Source: Whitmania pigra (taxonomy: Eukaryota; Annelida; Clitellata; Hirudinida; Haemopidae). From it: DNA of 64,000 nt. The DNA is taken from NCBI GenBank assembly GCA_021613335.1, contig JAJTWR010000425.1, forward strand, positions 352,501 through 416,500, read 5' to 3'. The notes beneath the pieces were generated by a model. The model searched no databases and was not told where the DNA came from. It saw nothing but the letters and a program-made list of their open reading frames with translations. The position numbers were made by a program, and so were the translations under genes. Position 1 is the first letter of the stretch. Each line of letters begins with the position of its first letter. This document shows, one piece after another, positions 35,271-46,899 of the stretch.

Positions 35271-38212
35271 ATGGCGGACTTTGATTTTTCTTCATCTGAC
35301 CCGGATGCCTACCTGCCGGAATTCTACGAGGTTGCAAATTATGTTACAACTAAAAATATGGCCAAAATTTGTAACTCAGATCTTTCCCTAATGCACATTA
35401 ACTGCAGAAGCATCTCAAATAAACTCCAGGAAGTAGAATTGCTGTTATCTTCTTATCATGCAGAAATCCTCGGCGTCAGTGAAACTTGGCTGAAAAATGG
35501 TGATCCTATTCCTGCTATTGATGGTTACAAATTTGTTTTGAAAAACAGGGACCGTGGCCTAGGAGGAGGCGTTGGTTTTTTCATCCAAGACAATATTAAA
35601 TTCAATCTCATTGACACGACCAACTGGAAATTTGAAGGTTTTGAATATCAACTAATCTCAATCAGCCAACGTAGAAGGGAAAACATTGTTGTCGCAATTA
35701 TTTATCGCCCACCTGGAAACAGCTTAAAATCTTTTAACAAAGAGTTTTCAGAATTCTTGTCTTATACGATTAAAGACAACAAAAAGACCATAATAATGGG
35801 CGACTTCAACATTAACCTATTAGCAATTGAAAGCAGTCAACCCACTAATGAATTTTTAAACATCCTCCACTCCTTTTTCATGATGCCTGTGTTCCTCAAA
35901 CCCACAAGAATTGGACCCTCATCTGCCACTCTTATAGACAATATTTTCACAAATATCTCTCTCAGCAAATGCATCTCCAAGATAATTATTGATGATATTT
36001 CGGATCACTTCCCTCTCCACATCAACATCAAACTACATGAGACTATTAAAATAGTGGAGCCCCCAAAGCTGCACAGAAAACAAGATAAACAAACAAAACT
36101 GAAATTTAAAGAATGCTTGACTGAGGTGGACTGGTCTGATGTGACCAGAGAATGTGAATCCCAAAATATATCTCATGCCTACAAACTTTTTCTATCGAAA
36201 TATCAAAGTCTATACAATCATTGTTTTCCCTTGACAACTGTCGGTTCTCAATCCAGAATTAAAAAACAGGAATGGATGACCCCCGCCCTCCTAAAATCTT
36301 GCAAAGTAAAAAGCAAACTGTACAAGACATATCTAAAGAATCCAACTCCAGAAAGCAAGATCAAATTCACAAAGTACAGAAACAGATTCAAAACTATCAA
36401 GCAAGCTATAATTCGCCAACATTTCTCATCAAAATTCCTGAGACAACAGGGAAATCCAAAAGGTACTTGGAACATCATAAAAAGTATTTTGTCTAGAGGG
36501 AGCAAATCAGTTGAAGCTCCCGACATATTCTATTCAGACGACGGATGCGAACTAAACTCCCCAACTGAAATAGCTGAACAATTCAACAAACATTTTTCCG
36601 ATCTTGGTCCAACCTTGGTAAAGAAAATCATCCCTCCATCCAAATCCTTCCATGAATTCCTTACGAGATCTCCCACTCCCACAATGTCTTTTTTGCCTGT
36701 TTCGCCAGATGAGATCATCCAAATAGTTAAAGAATTGAAGACCTCCCATAGCTGTGGTCTTGATGGTATTGATCCTTGTATTGCTGGCGAATTCATCCCA
36801 TTGATCTCTAATATTCTCAGCTCTCTGATCAATTGTTCACTGTCGACGGGGAGTGTACCAGATGACTTAAAATTGGCCAAAGTGATTCCATTGCATAAAT
36901 CCGGTGATCTGAACAGGATCTGCAATTACAGACCTATCTCAATTTCAAAAATTTTCGAAAAGGCCATATATCGTCGAGTTGAATCCTTCTTATCAAGGTT
37001 TAGTCTGCTCAATAACAAACAATTCGGATTTCGAAAAAATCACTCAACATATATGCCTCTACTCTTACTTTATTCAAAAATTGCCGACGCTCTGGACCGT
37101 GGTGAGTTCACCATCGGTGTGTTTCTCGATCTATCAAAGGCATTTGATACCGTAAATCATGAGATACTTTTGTCGAAACTTTATCATTACGGTTTGCGTG
37201 GTTGTGTTTTGAAGTGGTTCACCAGTTATTTGTCGGGTAGTAAACAATTGACAGAATTTAATGGGTTTGAATCTTCGTTTAGTGACGTAGCTTGTGGCAT
37301 TCCTCAAGGGTCTATTCTTGGCCCCTTGCTATTCATAATTTATATTAACGATTTACATAACTCATCATCTTTACTTACATTTTTATTATTCGCAGACTAT
37401 ACAAATGTATTTGCTTCTGGCAAAAATCTCAATGACTTAATTATCAGCATCAATAGGGAGTTAACAAATGTTGACACTTGGTTTCGCGCCAATAAGTTAT
37501 CTTTAAATGTCGACAAGACAAATTTTATGCTGTTTTGCTCAAAAAATAAGGAATCCATAGTATTCAACCTTGCATCAACAACTTACAGATTAAACATGTC
37601 ACCTCTACCAAATTCCTCGGCATTATTATCGATGATAGATTAAACTGGTTTTTGCATATCAATTACGTTGCCTCCAAAATTTCAAAAAACATTGGCATCA
37701 TGTCAAGAGTCTCTTCATTTGTTGATAAAAAAATTCTCATTATGCTTTATTATTCTTTAATATATCCTTATCTCATCTATTGTAATATCGCCTGGGCCTC
37801 TACCTATCCCTCTAAACTTATCCACTTACTTACACTCCAAAAAAGAATAATTCGTACTATATTTCGTCTCCATCCACGTGCCCATACAAAGGACTTTTTT
37901 ATTTCAAATGGACTTCTAAATATATATCAGATCAATAAATTCCAAACTTGCCTCTTCATATACAATTATGAACATAACTTGCTGCCTCCATCCTTTAATA
38001 ATATGTTTTTCAAATCATCAGATGTCCACTCTTACAATCTTAGATCATCCAATCAATTGAGATCTGAATTTTCCCGTACCACCTTCAAAAAATTCTCCAT
38101 AAGTTGCAAAGGTCCACTCTTGTTCTCCTCTCTGCCGTCGTCCCTTGTTTCTCTAAACAGTTCCTCACTATTTAAATCCCATCTTAAAAAACACATTCTA
38201 TCCACCTGTTGA
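35271..38212 (+). pseudogene. LINE ORF2 (endonuclease-reverse transcriptase), broken
   Basis: The endonuclease half shows LMHINCRSISNK, GVSETWL, MGDFNINLL and SDHFPLHI, the expected catalytic Asn, Glu, Asp and His motifs. The RT half shows NYRPIS, FLDLSKAFDTVNHE and GIPQGSILGPLLF. Three lesions are visible. The YRPIS block passes directly to SKIFEKA, about four residues shorter than usual. The catalytic FADD motif reads FADY (codon TAT at 37398-37400). One A appears missing near 37593, so the frame ends at 37643 and the remaining C-terminus (HINYVASKISKNIGIMSRVS onward, to 38212) continues in another frame. With the second catalytic Asp lost it could not reverse transcribe. It is probably recent, since ORF1 is clean. 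Confidence 0.9.
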
Positions 38213-38610
38213 ACCTGTTATCCACATTTCCACTTTATCAATCATTTTATTACCCTGGTTTTTTCCTCGTTGATTACATCGCTTATTCATTATTCCGATT
38301 ATTCATCGTCTCTCAGTTGTTGCCAGTAATTTTCACCTGTCGTTACCTTAGAAGTTTATATATATGCAAAGACCCTTTCAAACGCCCCTTTAAATTTGTC
38401 AAATTGAAACTACCTATCCCCTAGACGGGAATTAATTCCCCTGGGATAGTTCATTAATGAATTTGTGAATCTTTTTTTGGTGTGATTTTTTTTTTGGCTA
38501 TTTGAATATAGTTTTTTGAAAATAAACGAATTCAAACCTGAAAAAATAATAATAAAAATATATATATATACCATAATATTAATTATAATTAGATGTGTAT
38601 ACTATTTAAT

Positions 38611-39010
38611 ATAGCATATATGAAATTCAATAATAATAATAATAATTAAAGGCGATGTTAATAATTATAGTTTTAAGTCGGTTCGACTAGGCAGAGTAAG
38701 CTGGTAAAAAATCGAGAATCTTGATCAAATAAGTCACGAGAGAAGCGAATATAATAATATTATCATAGACTTATTATCAGAGTTGCTGATGTGAAAACAT
38801 TTTGAAATTTAAGGAAAGAAATCGAACAGTTTGTTGTAAATAAGTAACAAGATGTTACCTATTTTCAGCAATGAGGATTTGTTAAATGACCTTGCTTTTC
38901 AAACTGACATCACACAACATCTTGTTAAACTAAATGTAAATCTGCAAGGTAAACAGCAAATGTGGCCCAACGTTGGAAAATGTTGCACAACTCTGTTATA
39001 AATTTTGATA
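38611..39010 (+). mobile_element. hAT transposase fragment upstream of lectin unit 6
   Basis: After a short module shared with 49330-49450 (GGCGATGTTAATAATTATAG), about 38780-39000 translates, with breaks, as the GTF2IRD2/ZBED-like hAT segment: LPIFSNEDLLNDLAFQTDIT, QHLVKLNVNLQGKQQMW. It ends with an altered inverted repeat (GCACAACTCTG) and TTATAAAT. Confidence 0.7.
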
Positions 39011-39151
39011 TTCAAAACTCAAGTTAAGATTATGATGACCAAAGTTTTGTAAACTCCTTTGGGCTACTTACGATTTTTTTGCGTGAATTAGACCAATTTT
39101 CAGGAAATTAGTGATTCAATCAGCCAACCTTTTGGTTGAATTTTGTTACAG

Positions 39152-39669
39152 TTTTCCTCTCACCGAGCAAGACCGAGAACGTAGCCTTGATGAAGCCGGC
39201 TTACCAAAGCAGTGTTTACAAAACTTTAACTTGGTGTCCCATGAACGCTTCAAAAGCTGTAGATGGTGACAGAAACCCTGACGTCTTTCAATGCCATTGT
39301 TCTCTCATTAAGGATATCTATGGCGATCCAAACTGGTGGGCAGCTTCAACAGTTCGGATTATTCATAAATTTAACCCTTAACTAAAAACATAGCCTTATT
39401 AATTGCATAAACAAAATATCAATGCAGGATTCTTGTGGAAAATGAAGCCACGTTTGAAACTGTCAGGATACTCGTACTACGAGTGGAACTATAAGGCATC
39501 GGTCCAGCAGTGCATCTTTAAGTGCATCGCCAGTTCAACCAGGTGCGACTCATTCGATGAAAATCCTGACCTGAAGCTCTGCATCTTCAAATTCCATCCT
39601 TTTGGATTCAACAGAACTTCGCTTGAAGTGATTGCAAGCTGGAAATTCTGGAGTGCCACTCATGCTTGA
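39152..39669 (+). pseudogene. Lectin-apple unit 6: internal deletion
   Basis: Exon 2 starts normally (39152, VFLSPSKTENVALMKPAYQ) but breaks off after DPNWWA at about 39343. It joins intron 3 sequence (CTTCAACAGTTCGGATTATT), so the second part of the FTP domain is gone. The beta apple exon (39428-39669) is intact. Upstream there is only the frame-broken type B signal exon (about 39032). Not a functional copy. Confidence 0.85.
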
Positions 39670-40934
39670 GGAAATGATAGACCAACTTTTACTTTTTAAT
39701 TAATTGGTATTTATTCTATGCATAATTTATCGTTTGGCATACATCCATTCAATTGTCTGTGCTTTGTTCAAAATGTTTGATTGGGTAATAAAAATAAACT
39801 TCGCTCAAAAAATGAATACAACGTAACAAGAATATTTGTCATAAACTTCTAATTGAACTAACAACATAATCATATCGATTACATTAATTTTTTAAAATTA
39901 ATAAAATTCAAAACTTTTGTTTCATTCGTTGAAACTGAGGTTCTTATACATTTTCAAAAAATATTTTACTTCCACTCGTCTAACGTCGGACAAAAAATCT
40001 ATTTTTTCAATAAATTGCCCGTAAAAACATTTATAAATAACTGCTGCTGCCATTAAACTATCAATTTAATTGTTGTTACAATCCCAAAACATTCAATAGG
40101 AAGTCAGTGCTGGAAAAGGATTTATTGCAGTCCACATTTTTGATGGCTACTTTAGTTTTAAATAATCAATTTAAAGAGCCTAAAAAAAGACGTAAAGTAT
40201 GACATCTTTACAGAATATTGTATTATGGGATATTGTATGTAGTAATAACAATATTAATAAAAAAATATTAATAACGGATGTGGTGTTTTGGACTGATTAT
40301 TTTTTTGATTGTTCTGATTGATTTTGCTTGTGAAAATAATGTGAGATGTTCTAAAAAATAATAATATTAACAATAATAATAGATTCTTTCTGCTATCGGA
40401 ATATAGTAGTAATATATAGTCGTAACGAGCAGAATGAATTCGAAACGACAAATGAAGATTCTTTAATTTGGATAGCAATTCCATTGAAAATAAAACATCA
40501 ACGTAAATGCAAACGAAAACAGCAACAAACAATAATCTCTGCAACTGTCGCTAACAAAACTCGTCTGCCACTCTCACCGTACACTCTCTCACTTACCAAA
40601 ACCAAATGATATAATTAAATATTGACAATAACAGTAATGACATCCTTTATTCTTAAATGTAGGGTTAAATCAATATTGCACCGGCAGCACAGAATATCCC
40701 GTGACTACCGGTCATTCGTATCCACACGTCGTTAACCAACCAACAACAGAGCTATTGAAATATGTTGCAGTAATGATCGTACAAGGAACGCTTTCCTTTT
40801 CTTCCGAATGCTCTTAAAGCGCATTGAAAAATTTATTAAAAACGCATGAGCTGTTGAGCTGCATTTTTAATTCTTCTTCGTCGAATGAGGATTTTTTAAT
40901 TAAAACGTTTGATTTTAAACTCAAAATAGGATTA
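39670..40934. other. Spacer between lectin units 6 and 7
   Basis: Beta-unit 3' flank: an AATAAA around 39788 and a block shared with 23160-23900, 44980-45880 and 51790-52720. It then passes into the upstream region shared by type A units (ACCAAAACCAAATRAYATAATT, then the TTGAAATATGTTGCAGTAATGAT block). No independent gene. A minus-strand open frame at 40254-40544 has equivalents in the other copies but no recognisable product. Confidence 0.5.
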
Positions 40935-42062
40935 ATGATGTCCAGAATTGTAAACTCTGCTGTGTTACTTTTGATACGTTAGACAAACTCTGATAATTAG
41001 TTAGTCATTCAATCAGTCAACCATCCAATACTTAGTTGAATCTTGTTGCAGTTTTCCTCTCAACAAGCGAGGCAGCGAACATAGCCTTGAGGAAGCCGGC
41101 ATATCAAAGCAGTGTTTACAAAGATGTAACTTGGTGTCCAATGTACGCTTCAAAAGCTGTGGATGGTTACAGAAACCCTGACGTATTGCAATGCCATTGT
41201 TCTATCATTAACGATATCTATGGCGATCCAAATTGGTGGGCAGTGGACTTACTGGGGGTCTACACCATGGACTATGTCGTCGTCTACAACAGGCAGAACT
41301 GTAAGTAAATGTTTTCTTAAGTCTTCGAGCTAATCATTAATGTTTTTGAGATAAGTAGAGTGATTAATTGTAGCAAATGAATTTGCAAGATTTTTAAATA
41401 ACACTGATTTTTTAATTGTTGCTGGTTTTAAGATAATAAATACATAACGTCGTTTAAAATTAATAATAACATGCTTAAAACAACTATCGGTCCTAGTTGA
41501 AGAAAGATTAAACAACTTCTGGGTAGGATTCACCAACGTCGACGTAAATAAATTTCATCCCCAAAGAGGGCTCTACCCCTTGTGTGGCCAGTACCCTGGA
41601 AAAATGACTCTCGGTGTGGTAGGGACGGTCAAATGCAACTACAACCTCCCTCCAGCCAGATACCTAATCATCCAGATGGATCTGAATGCATCTGATGGAA
41701 GGGGTATGTGCATTTGCGAGTTGGAGGCCTTTCCACTGGAACGAAATTCAGGTGAAATGAAGTATTAAAAAATATTTGAAGTCTTATTGAACAATAACTT
41801 GTAAAAAATAACTAAAAATGGCCTAGGTACCATATGGACATTCAAATCAAACGCGAAACTGTCGGGATATTCGCATTACAATTGGACCTACAACAAATCA
41901 ATTTCTGAGTGCATCATAAAGTGCATCTCCACCAGATGCGACTCTTTCAACGAAAATCCAAACCAAAAGATCTGCATCTTCAACCTTCACCTTAACGGAT
42001 TCAATATAACCTCAATCGAGATCACTATAGGATGGAAATTCTGGTCGGCCACTCACGCATGA
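40935..42062 (+). CDS. Lectin-apple unit 7: secreted FTP lectin with apple-like domain
   Basis: Exons 40935-40977, 41052-41300, 41497-41751 and 41827-42062 give 262 residues. Type A signal exon (MMSRIVNSAVLLLI) with the shortened donor C|GTTAGA, as in unit 5. The exon 2 donor here is the near-perfect T|GTAAGT (41300/41301), which supports the exon 2 boundary used for every copy. The FTP domain is intact (NIALRKPAYQSS, DPNWWAVDLLGVYT), with VDVNKFHPQRG replacing VDVNQSHPQRG. The alpha apple exon reads WTFKSNAKLSGYSHYNWTY, SECIIKCISTRCDS and GWKFWSATHA. Confidence 0.8.
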
Positions 42063-42501
42063 GAGTGGACTGTGGCTTGGTGATTTGCAACTGCTTTCTC
42101 TGAAGACGAAAAGCGTTAAATGAACTATTCAAGTGCAAAATCAAAGTGGACAAAAATGCAAAACTTGTTGCTTAGGAACAACAATTTAATTATAACACCT
42201 TTAGGTTTCAATGGATAATTTACTAGCATTGCACTTTTGTTTATTTTTTCTTTAGCCATTTTTGCACTCGATCGATTAAAACAACTTCTCTCGCTGGAAA
42301 AAATCTACTCTTTTTAAGAATAACAATTCACTTTTATACGAAAAATATATTGTGAATGAGCTGCAAGTATCTGAAAGGATTCGTATTTCCAAAGTTGATT
42401 TGAATAATGAATAATATCTACAATATAGTATAATATTGTAAATTATGATTGTTAATGATAACAATTATTTCGTGTTCTGAGCCTAGAGAACATAAGTTTT
42501 C

Positions 42502-42704
42502 GGTGACCCGTCAAAATAGCCCAGCGACAAAATAGCCCCGTCAAAACATCCCCGCCAATGTATCTTTATAAAAAAAACATTTATATGAGTTGAAGACATT
42601 AACCGATAACTGATTTCAAATTTGATTAAATGAAATGAGTTTTACGTTTTGATGGTGCTGTTTTGTCGGGGCTATGTTGTCGCAGGGCTATTATGACGGG
42701 TGCC
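42502..42704. mobile_element. 203-base MITE with inverted repeats and 9-base target duplication
   Basis: The left end (GGTGACCCGTCAAAATAGCC and onward) is the near-perfect reverse complement of the right end for about 46 bases. Exact direct repeats TAAGTTTTC flank it at 42493-42501 and 42705-42713. Paralogous sites without the element read ACAAAAGTTTTCATCAATTTTC (about 33093-33114 and 54538-54559). Inside each terminal repeat a roughly 17-base word ending AATAGCCC recurs with variation. There is no coding capacity. A 9-base duplication suggests a Mutator-like or similar transposase acting in trans. Confidence 0.9.
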
Positions 42705-42719
42705 TAAGTTTTCATCAAT

Positions 42720-43340
42720 TTTCTTTTTAATATTATAAAACAAATGCTGAATAATAAATATATTTTAAGTCACATGTATCAAGTCTTTCAGCATTTCATG
42801 ATGGCATTAGTGACATGAAGTTAATAAAATATTAAAGTTACTAAAAATGTCATTAAGTAATTGCGAATGAAATGCCAAATATTATTATTATTATTATTAT
42901 TATTATTGTTATTATTTTTTAAATGAGGAAAGTACGATAAATTATCTACAAACATTAAAACCATTAATTAATTATTATTATTTAATAAAGTTTAATAATA
43001 ATAATTATTATTTACTAAAGTTTAGTAATAATATTTATTATTTAATAAAGTTTAATAATAATAATTACTATTATCGAAGGCAAAGTTAATAAATATAGTT
43101 TTAAGTCCGTTCGACTTGTCAGAACAAGTTGGAAAAAAATCATTAATCAATCTTGTAATGGAACTTTTAAAAATGCATTAATTCAAGTAATGAACAACTT
43201 CGATTTTCTTCCTAATGAAAAACACTCTAGAATCGATAAATTGTCATTTGTGAAGTGCATTTGCCTGCTTAAAAGATGTGCACTGAGGTATTTCTATTCT
43301 AGATTATTTATTATTCTTGGTTATAAATTTTTGATTTCAA
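42720..43340. repeat. Truncated third copy of the BCR/ABR last intron and 3' flank
   Basis: 42724-42890 copies 19150-19310 (AATATTATAAAACAAATGC, AAGTCACATGTATCAAGTCTTTCAGCATTTC). The sequence then jumps, across an ATT microsatellite, to the flank found after the gene (ATTATCTACAAACATTAAAACC, compare 19800). The RhoGAP exon itself is deleted. It continues as the upstream module of lectin unit 8. Confidence 0.75.
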
Positions 43341-43357
43341 AATTCAAATCAAGATTG

Positions 43358-44976
43358 ATGAAGATCAAACGTCGTTTTGCAGACCTCTTTGTTCTACTTT
43401 CGATAAGTAAGTAGGACCAATTTTTGCCAAGCAGTTAGCCATTCAATCAATCAGCCATCAATAGTTGTTTGAATATTGTCACGGTTGTCTTACCACCAAA
43501 CGTGGGAGCGAACATTACTCCTTGGCGTAGCCGGATTATCAAAGCAGTGTTTACCAGAACAAACCAGCAACATCATGTTTAATTAAATTTAAAACTGCAA
43601 GGTAAACAGCAAATGTGGCCAAAAGTTGGAAAATGCTGCACACCCCTGTTATAAATTTTGATTTTAAAACTCATGTTAAGATTATGATGACCAAAGTTTT
43701 GTAAACTTCGTTGGGCTAATTTCGATTTTTTTGCGTGAGTTAGACCAATTTTCAAGAAATTAGTCATTCAATCAGCCATCCATTTGGTTGAATTTTGTTA
43801 CAGTTTTCCTCTCATCCAGCGAGACCGAGAACATAGCCTTGATGAAGCCGGCTTACCAAAGCAGTGTTTTTCCAAGCACAGAAACCGGATGTCAACCAAT
43901 GGACGCTTCAAAAGCTGTGGATGGAGACAGAAACCCTGACGTCTTTCAATGCCATTGTTCTCTCATTAACGATATCTATGGCGATCCAAATTGGTGGGCA
44001 GTGGACTTACTGGGGGTCTACACCATGGACTATGTCGTCGTCTACAACAGGCAGACATGTAGGCAAATGTTTTCTTAAGTCTTCGAGCTAATCGAATTAA
44101 CATTAACGATTAATGTTTTTGAAAAAAGTAGAGTGATTAATTGTAGCAAATGAATTAGCAATATGTTAAACACTTATTTTTAATTGTTGCTGGTTTCAAG
44201 AAAATAAATAAATAACGTCGTTTAAAATTAATAATAACATGCTTAAAGTAACTATCGGTCTTAGTGCCAGAAAGATTAAACAACTTCTGGGTAGGATTCA
44301 CCAAAGTCGACATAAACCAATCTCATCCCCAAAGAGGGCTCTACCCCTTGTGCGGCCAGTACCCTGGAAAAATGATTCTCGGTGTGGTAGGTACGGTCAA
44401 ATGCAACTACAACCTCCCTCCAGCCAGGTACCTAATCATCCAGAAGGATCTGAATGCATGGATGGAAATGGTATGTGCCTTTGCGAAGTAGAAGCTTTTC
44501 CACTCAAACGAAATTCAGGTGAGAGTGCAAATCTCAGACTTACAAAAATGGTAAAACAGAGTGGTTAAACAATTACCAAAAAAAAAAAAAACAAGACGGG
44601 CTATGGATTTGATTTTAGCGCTTAAAAAATGTTATTATTGTTGCGGAACAGGATTTTGTTCAACAGTTCGGATTATTCTTAAATTTAACCCTTAACTAAA
44701 AACATAGCCTTATTAATTACATAAATCAATGCAGGATTCTTGTGGAAAATGAAGCCACGTTTGAAACTGTCAGGATACTCGTACTACGATTGGAACTATA
44801 AGGCATCAGTCCAGCAGTGCATTTTTAAGTGCATCGCCAGTTCAACCAGGTGCGACTCATTCAATGAAAATCCTGACCTGAAGCTCTGCATCTTCAACTT
44901 CCACCCTTTTGGATTCAACACAACTTCGCTTGAGGTGGTTGCAGGCTGGAAATTCTGGAGTGCTGCTCGTGCTTGA
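43358..44976 (+). pseudogene. Lectin-apple unit 8: single-base frameshift
   Basis: Exons 43358-43406 (type C signal), 43804-44058, 44265-44518 and 44735-44976 (beta apple). Everything is intact except that exon 3 is 254 bases instead of 255. Around 44458-44461 the sequence reads GCATGGATGG where unit 4 has GCATGGGATGG. The frame shifts and ends ten codons later, before the splice donor, so the apple domain would be lost. A sequencing error would look the same. If the base were present, this would be an eighth intact gene, most like unit 4. Confidence 0.8.
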
Positions 44977-45434
44977 TAAAATGAATAACCAACTTTTATA
45001 TTTTAATTAATGTATATTTATTCTAGGAATAATTTATCGTTTGGCATACATCTATTCAGGTGTCTGTGCTGTGTTCAAAACTTTTGATTGGATAATAAAA
45101 ATAAACTCCGCTCAAAAAATGAATACAACGTAACAAGAATATTAGTCATAACTGAACTAACAACTTAATGAAATCGATTATATTAAATTTTTGGAATTAA
45201 AAAAATTCAAAACTAGTTCTTCAATAAATTTCCCGTAAAAACATTTATAAATAACTGCTGCCGTCATTGAAATATCAGTTTGATTGTTCTTAAAATCGCC
45301 AAAACATTGAATAAGAAGTCAGTATTTGAAAAATATTTATTGCAGTCCACATTTTTGATGGATATTTTAGTTTTAAATATTCAATTTTTAGAGCCAAAAA
45401 TAAGACGAAAAGTATGACATCTTTACAGAATATT

Positions 45435-45660
45435 GTATTGAAATAACCTGGGGTCCGCGTACTAGTAAGTTTTAGAATAAGTTTATTAAGCAAGTATTCA
45501 GTTAACGGAACTGAATAATCGAAGGTAAGAGTTTAAGGAATTGATGTACTTAGAAGATGCAAATGGATATTTGGGCATCTAAGTTGTTTGGATTCTCGCT
45601 GAATGTCAAGTGAATAACGAGAATGCTTTTCTGTAGAAATATTAGACTTAAGTAATAAAA
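45435..45660. other. Insertion of unknown sequence in a beta-unit 3' flank
   Basis: Compared with the paralogous flanks at 40210-40260 and 52280-52320, about 200 bases (from GAAATAACCTGGGGTCCGCG to about AATATTAGACTTAAG) are extra. It contains short inverted words (ATTCTCG and CGAGAAT) but no clear terminal repeats. Unclassified. Confidence 0.45.
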
Positions 45661-45891
45661 AAAAATAATAATAACGGATGTGGTTTTTTGCACTGATTAT
45701 TTTTTTGGTTGTTCTGAATGTTTTTGCTTGTGAAAATAAACTTTGGCAGATGTTCTAAAAATACTAATATTAACAAAAATAAAAGTTTCTTCCTACTATC
45801 GGAATATGTCGCAACGAGCAGAATGAATTTGAAACGACAAATGAAGATTTTATAATTTGGAGAGCGATTCAATTCAAAATCAAAAACATCA

Positions 45892-46788
45892 AAAGCTGTG
45901 GATGGTTACAGAAACCCTAACGTCTATGATTGCCATTGTTCTATGATTAAGGATAACTATGGCGATCCAAATTGGTGGGCAGTGGACTTACTGGGGGTCT
46001 ACACCATGGACTATGTCGTCGTCTACAACAGGCAGTCATGTAGGCAAATGTTTTATTAATTCTTCGGGCTAATCGTTAATGTTTTTGAGAAAAGTGATTA
46101 ATTGTAGCAAATGAATTTGCAATATTTTTAAATAACACTGGTTGCTGCTGGTTTTAAGATAATAAATACATAACATCGTTTAAAATTCATAATAACATGC
46201 TTTAAACAACTATCGGTCCTAGTCCCAGAAAGATTAAACAACTTCTGGGTAGGATTCACCAACGTCGACGTAAACCAATCTCATCCCCAAAGAGGGCTCT
46301 ACCCCTTGTGCGGCCAGTACCCTGGATATATGACTCTCCGTGTGGTAGGGACGGTCAAATGCAACTACAACCTTCCTCCAGCCAGGTACCTAATCATCCA
46401 GAAAGATCTGAATGCATTGGATAGACTGGGCATGTGCATTTGCGAAGTGGAGGCCTTTCCATTGGAGAGAAATTCAGGTGAAATGAAGTATTAAAAAATA
46501 TTTGAAGTCTTATTGAACAATAACTTGTAAAAAATAACTAAAAATGGCCTAGGTACCATATGGACATTCAAATCAAACGCGAAACTGTCGGGATATTCGC
46601 ATTACAATTGGACCTACAACAAATCAATTTCTGAGTGCATCATAAAGTGCATCTCCACCAGATGCGACTCTTTCAACGAAAATCCAAACCAAAAGATCTG
46701 CAGCTTCAACCTTCACCTTAACGGATTCAATATAACCTCAATCGAGATCACCATAGGATGGAAATTCTGGTCGGCCACTCACGCATGA
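45892..46788 (+). pseudogene. Lectin-apple unit 9: 5'-truncated copy
   Basis: The type A upstream flank (CAAAATCAAAAACATCA) is joined directly to the middle of exon 2 (AAAGCTGTGGATGG) at about 45892. The signal exon and the first third of the FTP domain are missing. The remaining exon 2 part (to 46037), exon 3 (46223-46477) and alpha apple exon (46553-46788) keep frame and splice sites. The apple exon has a SF in place of IF after the third Cys motif. Confidence 0.8.
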
Positions 46789-46899
46789 GAGGGGACTGTG
46801 GCTTGGTGATTTGCAACTGCTTTCTCTGAAGACGAATAGCGTTAACTGAACTCTTCAAGTGCAAAATCGAAGTGGAAAAAAATGCAAAACTTGTTGCTT

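Larger units (their letters stand above)
34250..38560 (+). mobile_element. Nearly full-length non-LTR retrotransposon (LINE), inactivated
   Basis: A 5' leader from about 34250, ORF1 (34340-35059), ORF2 (from 35271) and a short 3'UTR ending in GAAAATAAACGAATTCAAACC, followed by an A/AAT-rich tail near 38540-38565. The architecture (coiled-coil ORF1 with RRM-like region; ORF2 with AP-type endonuclease then RT) is typical of Jockey/CR1-like elements; the exact clade is not determined. It interrupts a duplicated BCR/ABR intron fragment: the ATTACGAAGAATAGCATATATAAA stretch lies just left, and a similar ATAGCATATATGAAATTCAATAAT lies right, near 38611. Target duplication was not resolved in the AT-rich flanks. 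Confidence 0.9.

Noticed and set aside
36248..36925. Minus-strand open frames inside the LINE
   Set aside because: Shadows of the ORF2 coding strand.
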